From: an uncultured Spirochaetia bacterium
Lineage (GTDB): Bacteria; Spirochaetota; Spirochaetia; CAKZLE01
Length of the DNA: 64,000 bases
Direction of reading: 5' to 3'
Assembly: GCA_937125225.1 (NCBI GenBank)
Contig: CAKZLE010000024.1
Coordinates: 1 to 64,000, forward strand
Both the position numbers and the translations under genes were made by a program. Each line of letters starts with the position of its first letter. The stretch's first letter is position 1. Below, piece by piece: positions 57,960 through 64,000 of the stretch. Below the pieces are notes generated by a model. That model saw only the letters and a list, made by a program, of their open reading frames with translations, made no database searches and was not told the DNA's origin.

Positions 57960-58580
57960 ATGGCTAAGAAGAATCAAAAGAAAACAGCTGAGGCTGAAGA
58001 GAAGATCATAGAAGGTGAATTCTCTTCAGAGGCTGATTCAATAGAGGGAAGTTCTGATGAACCTTGTGAAGAGTTATCTGAATTTGAAATCCTTAAAGGG
58101 TCAGTCGAGGAACTCGAGAAAGAACTCGAAGACTATAAAGGGAAGTACTTGAGAAAACATGCAGATTTCGAGAACTTCAGGAAGAGGATGCTTCGAGAGA
58201 AAGAGGACTCCATCAAGTACGCGAATGCTAATCTTCTCAAAGACCTGGTATCTGTTATCGATGATTTCGAACGTGCGATCAACTCAGCACAGGAATCAAA
58301 GGACTATGAGAGTTTTCTCTCAGGTATCAAACTTATCGAGAAGCAGTTCGGAGCGATGCTCGAGAACAACTGGGGCCTGAAGAGGATGGAGACGATAGGA
58401 GAGGAATTCAATCCTCAGATGCATGAGGCACTGATGATGGAAGAGAATGCTGATTGCAGTACAGAGACAGTCATCGAAGACTACCAGAAAGGGTATGTTC
58501 TTCATGATCGGGTCATACGACATGCAAAAGTGAAAGTCGGAAAGCCTCCTGTTGAGGCTGTAGCACCAGTTAGCGAGTAA
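57960..58580 (+). CDS. grpE: Nucleotide exchange factor GrpE
   Basis: DnaK exchange factor of 206 aa. The acidic N-terminal region (about residues 1-50) precedes a long coiled coil, LKGSVEELEKELEDYKGKYLRKHADFENFRKRMLREKED, and a beta-rich head with NPQMHEALMMEEN. The ATG at 57960 follows AGGAGAA; an in-frame ATG at 57939 has weaker spacing. It heads grpE-dnaK-dnaJ; hrcA is absent from the expected upstream position. Confidence 0.95.
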   Translation: MAKKNQKKTAEAEEKIIEGEFSSEADSIEGSSDEPCEELSEFEILKGSVEELEKELEDYKGKYLRKHADFENFRKRMLREKEDSIKYANANLLKDLVSVIDDFERAINSAQESKDYESFLSGIKLIEKQFGAMLENNWGLKRMETIGEEFNPQMHEALMMEENADCSTETVIEDYQKGYVLHDRVIRHAKVKVGKPPVEAVAPVSE

Positions 58581-58645
58581 TACTCGAATAAACTGGATCA
58601 ACTAGAAATACATAAACTACCAATAGTGTAAGGAGAAAGGATACT

Positions 58646-60565
58646 ATGGGACGGATAATTGGAATTGACCTTGGAACAACAAACTCTTGTGTCGCAGTGA
58701 TGGAAGGTGGAGAACCTGTTGTAATTCAGAATTCAGAGGGACAGCGAACGACTCCATCGATCGTTGGTTTTACTACAAAAGGCGAACGACTTGTTGGTCA
58801 GCCTGCAAAGAATCAGATTGTTACGAACCCTGTTAATACAATCTTCTCAGTAAAGAGATTCATGGGACGTAGATATGGAGAGGTGCCGTCAGAGATCTCA
58901 ATGGTCCCTTATGTGGTAAAAGCTGGTTCTAACAAAGAGGTTCAAGTAGAGGCTCAAGGTAAGGACTATTCTCCACAGGAGATCTCCGCAGCTACTCTTC
59001 AGAAGATGAAACAGACTGCCGAGGATTATCTTGGTGAAGAGGTGACAGAAGCTGTCATCACAGTCCCTGCATACTTCAATGATGCACAGAGACAGGCAAC
59101 CAAAGATGCCGGAAGGATCTCAGGACTCGAAGTAAAGAGAATCGTGAACGAACCAACAGCAGCCTCACTTGCTTATGGTTTCGGAAAAGATATGACAAAA
59201 GATGAGAAGATCGCAGTATACGACCTTGGTGGTGGTACCTTCGATGTATCTATCCTCGAACTAGGTGATGGTGTCTTCGAAGTAAAATCAACCAATGGTG
59301 ATACTCACCTCGGTGGTGATAACTTCGACCAGAAGATCATTGATTGGTTGATCTCGACTTTCAAATCAGAGTCAGGAATCGATCTGTCTCAGGACAGAAT
59401 GGCACTACAGCGACTCAAAGAAGCTGCAGAGAAAGCTAAGATCGAACTCTCGAGTCGTCAGCAGACTGATATCAATCTGCCATTCATCACAGCTGATGCT
59501 AGTGGCCCTAAACACCTTCAGGTGGAGCTCACTCGATCAAAGTTCGAACAGATGGTAGGGGAACTCATTCTGAGAACCAAAGCACCTTGTCTCAAAGCGA
59601 TCAAGGATGCAGGTCTTTCTGCGACAGAGATCGATGAGGTCATCCTCGTCGGTGGTTCAACACGAATCCCTGCAGTGCAGGAACTCGTAAAGGAACTCTT
59701 CAAGAAGACTCCGAACAAGAGCGTCAACCCTGATGAGGTAGTTGCCATGGGTGCAGCGATTCAGGGTGGTATCCTTGGTGGTGACGTCAAAGATGTACTT
59801 CTTTTGGACGTGACTCCACTTTCTTTGGGAATTGAGACCCTCGGAGGTGTATTTACTAAGCTGATCGAGCGAAATACCACTATCCCAACTCGGAAAAGTC
59901 AGATATTCTCTACAGCAGCGGATAGTCAGACTGCAGTTTCCATTCATGTACTTCAAGGTGAACGAGAGATGGCGACTCAGAACCGTACTTTAGGAAACTT
60001 TGATCTTATCGGAATCCCCTCTGCACCAAGAGGTGTCCCTCAGATCGAAGTGACTTTTGACATTGATGCCAATGGTATCGTACATGTATCTGCCAAGGAT
60101 CTTGGAACTGGGAAAGAACAGAAGATCAGGATCGAATCCTCTTCAGGTCTTTCAGATGATGAGATCGATAAGATGGTTCAGGATGCTGAACTGCATGCAG
60201 AAGAAGATAAGGCTGAGAGAGATAAGATCGAAGTGACTAACCAGGCTGACAATCTGATCTACTCCACTGAGAAATCACTCAAGGATTACGGAGACAAGAT
60301 CTCTGATGAAGACAAGAGTGCTATCGAAGTTGCAAAAGAAGAGTTGAGTGCAGCCTTGAGTGCTGGAGATGTAGAACAGATCAAAGCTAAAATGGAGACA
60401 TTACAGCAGGCATCCTACAAACTTGCAGAAGAGGTCTACAAACAGGCTTCTGCTGAACAGGGAGCTCAGCCAGGCGCTGAGGGAGCTGCAGCACAGGGTG
60501 AACAGCCAGCAAACGATGACAATGTCGAAGATGCAGACTTCGAAGTCGTCGATGATGATAACTAG
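58646..60565 (+). CDS. dnaK: Chaperone protein DnaK
   Basis: Hsp70 of 639 aa. The ATPase domain has [50 protein letters not shown] and [12 protein letters not shown]; the substrate domain begins near residue 395 with [14 protein letters not shown], and a lid with a disordered glycine/alanine tail ends in a [15 protein letters not shown]-type acidic motif. Complete and of normal length. AAGGAG precedes the ATG. Confidence 0.98.
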   Translation: MGRIIGIDLGTTNSCVAVMEGGEPVVIQNSEGQRTTPSIVGFTTKGERLVGQPAKNQIVTNPVNTIFSVKRFMGRRYGEVPSEISMVPYVVKAGSNKEVQVEAQGKDYSPQEISAATLQKMKQTAEDYLGEEVTEAVITVPAYFNDAQRQATKDAGRISGLEVKRIVNEPTAASLAYGFGKDMTKDEKIAVYDLGGGTFDVSILELGDGVFEVKSTNGDTHLGGDNFDQKIIDWLISTFKSESGIDLSQDRMALQRLKEAAEKAKIELSSRQQTDINLPFITADASGPKHLQVELTRSKFEQMVGELILRTKAPCLKAIKDAGLSATEIDEVILVGGSTRIPAVQELVKELFKKTPNKSVNPDEVVAMGAAIQGGILGGDVKDVLLLDVTPLSLGIETLGGVFTKLIERNTTIPTRKSQIFSTAADSQTAVSIHVLQGEREMATQNRTLGNFDLIGIPSAPRGVPQIEVTFDIDANGIVHVSAKDLGTGKEQKIRIESSSGLSDDEIDKMVQDAELHAEEDKAERDKIEVTNQADNLIYSTEKSLKDYGDKISDEDKSAIEVAKEELSAALSAGDVEQIKAKMETLQQASYKLAEEVYKQASAEQGAQPGAEGAAAQGEQPANDDNVEDADFEVVDDDN

Positions 60566-60586
60566 AAATAAAGGAAGTCTTGAGTC

Positions 60587-61702
60587 TTGAGTAAAAGAGA
60601 TTATTATGAAGTGTTGGGGGTCCAGAAAGGGGCTTCTGACGATGAGATCAAAAAAGCCTATCGTAAATTGGCGATCAAGTTCCACCCGGATAAGAATCCG
60701 GGGGACCATAAGGCAGAAGAGTCTTTCAAAGAGGCTACTGAAGCCTATGAAGTACTGAGCAATGAGCAGAAACGACAGGCCTACGATCAGTTCGGGTTTG
60801 CCGGTGTCGATGGTATGAATGGGGGCTCCCATGATTACTCCTCAGTATTCCGTGACTTCAGCGATATCTTTGGAGATTTCGGTGGTGGCATCTTCGACTC
60901 CTTCTTCGGAGGAGGCGGTGGGCGCCAGTCGACCGGTAGAGGTGGCCCTGCACATGGTGCAAACCTCCGTTATAATCTCGATATCGATTTCAAAGATGCG
61001 GTCTTCGGTATCAAAGCCGAGATCGCATACTCAAGAAATATCTCCTGTTCTGTTTGCGGCGGATCAGGTGGAAGTGGCCGAAAGGTATGCCCGACATGTG
61101 GTGGTACCGGTCAGGTGAGAAGGAACTCCGGTTTCTTCTCTATAGCTTCTACCTGTCCTAGCTGTAATGGAGAGGGCTTTGTCATAGAGAACCCCTGTAC
61201 CAATTGCCATGGTAAGGGTGTGACAAAGAAACAGCAGAAAATCAAGGTCACTATTCCTGCGGGAATTGATTCTGGAAAGAGAATCAGTATTCCAGGTCAG
61301 GGTGACGCAGGTCCGAACGGAGGTCCATCCGGTGATCTGTATGTATATGTGACTGTACGTCCTCATAAGTATTTTGAGAGAGATGGGAATGACCTCTATT
61401 GTGTCATCCCTATATCATTGACGCAGGCTACATTAGGTACAGAGATAGAAGTTAACACCATCGATGATACCCGAGTTAAGATCAAGATTCCATCAGGAGT
61501 TCAGAACGGGAAGATACTTCGACTGAAGAATAGAGGTGTCCCCTTCCTGCATAATTCTGATAGACGAGGAGATATGTATATTAAACTACATATTCAAATA
61601 CCTAAACGGGTCTCATCGAAAGCCAAAGCACTTCTTAGAGAGCTTTCAGATGTTATCGGAGAGAATGGCAAACCGGATCCCGTCCCATTATCAGAGTTAT
61701 AA
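60587..61702 (+). CDS. dnaJ: Chaperone protein DnaJ
   Basis: Hsp40 of 371 aa with a TTG start, AAGGAAG nine bases upstream. J domain with the HPD motif (KFHPDKN) near residue 33; glycine-rich linker (about 75-120); four zinc-binding repeats [24 protein letters not shown] and CTNCHGKG; and a C-terminal substrate-binding domain. It stimulates DnaK ATPase. rlmB follows three bases later. Confidence 0.97.
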   Translation: MSKRDYYEVLGVQKGASDDEIKKAYRKLAIKFHPDKNPGDHKAEESFKEATEAYEVLSNEQKRQAYDQFGFAGVDGMNGGSHDYSSVFRDFSDIFGDFGGGIFDSFFGGGGGRQSTGRGGPAHGANLRYNLDIDFKDAVFGIKAEIAYSRNISCSVCGGSGGSGRKVCPTCGGTGQVRRNSGFFSIASTCPSCNGEGFVIENPCTNCHGKGVTKKQQKIKVTIPAGIDSGKRISIPGQGDAGPNGGPSGDLYVYVTVRPHKYFERDGNDLYCVIPISLTQATLGTEIEVNTIDDTRVKIKIPSGVQNGKILRLKNRGVPFLHNSDRRGDMYIKLHIQIPKRVSSKAKALLRELSDVIGENGKPDPVPLSEL

Positions 61703-61705
61703 ACT

Positions 61706-62446
61706 ATGTCAGAATTAATCATTGGATTTCATCCTATCGAAGAGGCCCTCAAGACTGCAGGGCCCTCATCCATTCTCTATGTGGATCAGCAACCGAACAA
61801 GCGTAACAACCTTCTCTCAAAGCAGGCGACGAAACAGCATGTACAGATAAAACAGGTCGCACCAGCTGAATTTGACCGACTTGTCGGAAAACAGGCCAAG
61901 CATAAGGGAGCAGTACTGCTCTACAGCCCTAAGGCGACAGCTAGCCGGAAGTTGGACGTGAAAGAGTACCTAGACCAGCTTGGAGAAAAGAAAGATGCTC
62001 TAGTGCTGTTTCTCGATGGTATCACCGATCCTCAAAACCTTGGAGCAATCCTGCGAAGCGCAGATCTCTTCAATGTGGATCTCGTTGTGATTCCAGAAAG
62101 AAGAAGCGCATCACAGAACACTACAGTCATGAAGGTGTCTGCAGGTGCTTCACGGTATGTCCCTGTACTCACTGTCAAGAACCTCGTACGGGAGATGCAG
62201 ACCATGCAACAGGAAGGTTTCTGGTTCTATGGTGCAGATATGGGTGGAGATGCTGTTCATACGGTAAAGATGGATGGCCGAGTAGCACTAGTCCTTGGCT
62301 CAGAGGGTGCAGGTCTAGGACGTCTCGTTCATGATACCTGTGACAAGATCATTGCGATCCCTATCGGTGGCCATATCGATTCTCTCAATGTCTCAGTTGC
62401 AGCGGGAATCCTGCTGTATGAAGTACGAAGAGGAACGATGGCATAA
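61706..62446 (+). CDS. rlmB: 23S rRNA (guanosine-2'-O)-methyltransferase RlmB (TrmH family)
   Basis: SPOUT methyltransferase of 246 aa. An N-terminal substrate-binding domain opens ELIIGFHPIEEAL; the SPOUT domain carries DGITDPQNLGAILRSAD, LGSEGAGLGRL near residue 200 and SLNVSVAAGILLYE near the end, the knotted SAM site. The family methylates G2251-equivalent or tRNA Gm18; RlmB is favoured by the N-terminal domain. It ends 25 bases before a strong terminator. Confidence 0.9.
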   Translation: MSELIIGFHPIEEALKTAGPSSILYVDQQPNKRNNLLSKQATKQHVQIKQVAPAEFDRLVGKQAKHKGAVLLYSPKATASRKLDVKEYLDQLGEKKDALVLFLDGITDPQNLGAILRSADLFNVDLVVIPERRSASQNTTVMKVSAGASRYVPVLTVKNLVREMQTMQQEGFWFYGADMGGDAVHTVKMDGRVALVLGSEGAGLGRLVHDTCDKIIAIPIGGHIDSLNVSVAAGILLYEVRRGTMA

Positions 62447-62470
62447 AGAGCTGCCTACGGAGTGAAGAAT

Positions 62471-62505
62471 AAAAAAGACGATGAAATACATCGTCTTTTT
62501 TTTTT
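62471..62505 (+). terminator. Rho-independent terminator after rlmB
   Basis: AAAAAAGACGATG, short loop AAATA, CATCGTCTTTTTTTTTT: a 13-bp stem whose A/T ends merge with a ten-base T-run. Confidence 0.92.
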
Positions 62506-64000
62506 GTGCGTGCGCCGAGCATGGTGCTTATCTTGGAGGTGAAAGTCCTCTGTGGGGGTTGCAATGCCTACCACTAGCTGAAGGCAAGGGTGTCCATCGC
62601 GAGGTGGAATCTGAAGGAAGCCGGAGGCAAAATCCTGAGCCAAGGAACACGAACTGAATATGAGGCTGTTTCAGGTGGATGAGTTTGCACAACAGAACAA
62701 AGTCCAACATTGCACAGAACCTAGAACAGTAGATTCAGTGGCTACATGGGAGGAAAGAGAAGCATCTTACCTCGGGAGGTCTCACGGACACTGTAGGCTG
62801 CAATATCGCTGATGACCAGTGGAGTAAAGCTTATCGTGAGAAGTCAGCAGAGGTCATAGTACCAGAGAAGAACTCTGGGAAGGACCGAACCAGAACGGAG
62901 GAACTCAGACTATGGGAGTATCCACAGACAACGAAAAAGACCGCCAACCTGAATTACCAGGACTGTATCTGGAGGATAGCCCGGAAGGTGAAAGTATGGA
63001 TACAGAGTCGCAGTTGTCAGGGAAGAAACGATACGAGAGGACCAATACCAATCGAATGAGTATCGACACAAGTAAGCTATTCGATCAGATGGTGAGCTAT
63101 AAGAACATGCACCAAGCATTCAGCAAGGTAGCACGAAATAAAGGCTCAGGTGGTGTAGATGGGATGAAGGCAACTGAATTGGTGCCGTATTTCGAAGAAC
63201 ACTACCACGAACTGAAAGAAGAACTGCTGGAGAAGCGGTACAAACCACAGCCGGTACGGCGGGTAGAGATACCCAAAGATAATGGCAAGAAGAGACAACT
63301 AGGCATACCAACGGTCATAGACCGAGGAGTCCAGATGTCAATCGCACAGGTTCTCAGTGACTTATATGAACCGAAGTTCAGTGAGACCAGTTATGGATTC
63401 AGACCGAATCGGAGTGCTCATGATGCATTGAAGAAGTGCTTGGAGTATGCCCGAGAAGGTAATCTATGGGTGGTTGACCTAGACCTAGAACGGTTCTTTG
63501 ATACCGTGGGGCAAAGCAAACTCTTACAGATGGTCAGTATGAGCGTAGATGATGGACGAGTCATCTCCCTCCTCTACAAGTTCGTAAAAGCAGGGGTAAT
63601 GGTGAATGGTGTGAAAAGACCGAGTGAAGAGGGAGTGCCGCAAGGCGGACCACTCTCCCCGGTACTGAGTAACATCATGCTTAACGATTGTGACAAGGAG
63701 CTGGAGAAGCGAGGTCATAAGTTTGTCAGGTATGCAGATGATCTGATGGTTTTCTGTAGATCAAAACGCTCAGCAGAACGGGTGATGGAAAGTATCACAA
63801 AGTTCCTTGAAATGAAGCTGAAACTCAAAGTGAATCGGGAAAAGAGTGTCGTTCGGTATATAACGAAAGATGTGAAGTATCTCGGACATGGATTCTACAA
63901 CAACAAAGGAACTATACAACTCACCATTCATAAGAAGAGTCTGAAAAAGATGAAGCTGAAACTCAAAGAGGTATTGAATAAGAATAATGGATGGAGCTAT
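62506..64000 (+). mobile_element. Group II intron, 5' part, running off the window
   Basis: The 5' end GTGCG follows directly on the T-run of the rlmB terminator. About 405 bases of intron RNA (62506-62911) come before the reverse transcriptase reading frame. Phrases common in bacterial intron 5' domains are visible, such as GGTGAAAGTCCTC, AAGGGTGTCCATC, TCTGAAGGAAGCCGG and GGAGGCAAA. Insertion behind an intrinsic terminator is a known habit of group IIC introns. Domains V and VI and the 3' end lie outside the window, so class and completeness are not shown. Confidence 0.88.
62912..64000 (+). CDS. ltrA: Group II intron reverse transcriptase/maturase (LtrA type), 3' end beyond window
   Basis: The 363 codons visible from the ATG at 62912 are open to the window edge. 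RT motifs: GSGGVDGM (RT1 region), DLDLERFFDTV, VPQGGPLSPVLSNIML, the catalytic YADDLMVFCRS, and KLKLKVNREKS then VKYLGHGFY. The conserved fingers and palm are intact; the thumb/X domain and any endonuclease domain are beyond the edge. It is intron-encoded, needed for splicing and mobility. Confidence 0.93.
   Translation, partial: MGVSTDNEKDRQPELPGLYLEDSPEGESMDTESQLSGKKRYERTNTNRMSIDTSKLFDQMVSYKNMHQAFSKVARNKGSGGVDGMKATELVPYFEEHYHELKEELLEKRYKPQPVRRVEIPKDNGKKRQLGIPTVIDRGVQMSIAQVLSDLYEPKFSETSYGFRPNRSAHDALKKCLEYAREGNLWVVDLDLERFFDTVGQSKLLQMVSMSVDDGRVISLLYKFVKAGVMVNGVKRPSEEGVPQGGPLSPVLSNIMLNDCDKELEKRGHKFVRYADDLMVFCRSKRSAERVMESITKFLEMKLKLKVNREKSVVRYITKDVKYLGHGFYNNKGTIQLTIHKKSLKKMKLKLKEVLNKNNGWSY

Noticed and set aside
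62912-63718. Minus-strand frames of 60-70 codons in the intron reverse transcriptase
   Set aside because: They are shadows of the conserved reverse transcriptase frame, which is open over 363 codons to the window edge.
1-64000. CRISPR array, prophage, rRNA operon
   Set aside because: No regularly spaced direct repeats, phage structural genes or rRNA sequence were seen on reading through.

Overview
The window is a chromosomal segment from a spirochete, most likely of the order Spirochaetales. Four things point there: a SpiroCoCo-type membrane-anchored coiled-coil protein, asparagine in RpoB at the residue equivalent to E. coli Ser531 (the natural rifampicin-resistance residue known from Treponema and Borrelia), the zinc form of S14, and substrate-binding-protein and heat-shock gene families of spirochete type. 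Base composition is moderate, codon use is even, and nothing suggests a plasmid or prophage.

Layout. (1) 1-13.3 kb holds singly transcribed housekeeping and envelope genes: a PAS-GGDEF-EAL protein, Hsp20 behind a sigma-54-like promoter, a lipoprotein, an RND/MMPL exporter, a PrsW-like protease, ClpB, a MocA-like nucleotidyltransferase diverging from a DUF554 membrane protein, and glycogen phosphorylase behind a palindromic operator. (2) 13.6-41.2 kb is an almost unbroken expression block: tRNA-Thr, rpmG, tRNA-Trp, secE, nusG, rplK-rplA-rplJ-rplL, rpoB-rpoC, rpsL-rpsG, tuf, and the S10-spc-alpha genes through secY and rpoA to rplQ, ended by a hairpin terminator. (3) 41.3-48.3 kb is an accessory island: an SDR oxidoreductase, about 680 bp of AT-rich non-coding DNA, and a cluster of a cytoplasmic Cys-type sulfatase, a tripartite tricarboxylate transporter (TctC-TctB-TctA) and an NTF2/SnoaL-like protein. 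(4) 48.3-56.3 kb has an unexplained structured intergenic region, then RNase Y, a YmdB-like phosphodiesterase, TlyA, a convergent GerMN protein, PTS enzyme I, the Der GTPase and a HAD hydrolase. (5) 56.4-62.5 kb has the SpiroCoCo protein, the grpE-dnaK-dnaJ chaperone operon and rlmB. (6) From 62.5 kb a group II intron with its reverse transcriptase sits directly after the rlmB terminator and runs off the window end.

How the genes work together. The central block supplies ribosomal proteins, RNA polymerase, EF-Tu and Sec translocase subunits. Hairpins at rplK, rplJ/rplL, rplL/rpoB, tuf and tuf/rpsJ are candidate control points. ClpB, Hsp20 and GrpE-DnaK-DnaJ form a disaggregation and refolding set spread over three loci. 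The sulfatase and Tct genes read as an uptake-and-desulfation module for an unknown sulfated organic acid; this is an inference from gene context.

The observations most worth a second look are the possible leaderless mRNAs (ptsI, DUF554, mocA-like), the sigma-54-like hsp20 promoter, the sulfatase-TTT cluster, the structured region before rny, and the post-terminator group II intron. No CRISPR array, rRNA gene or prophage was seen.
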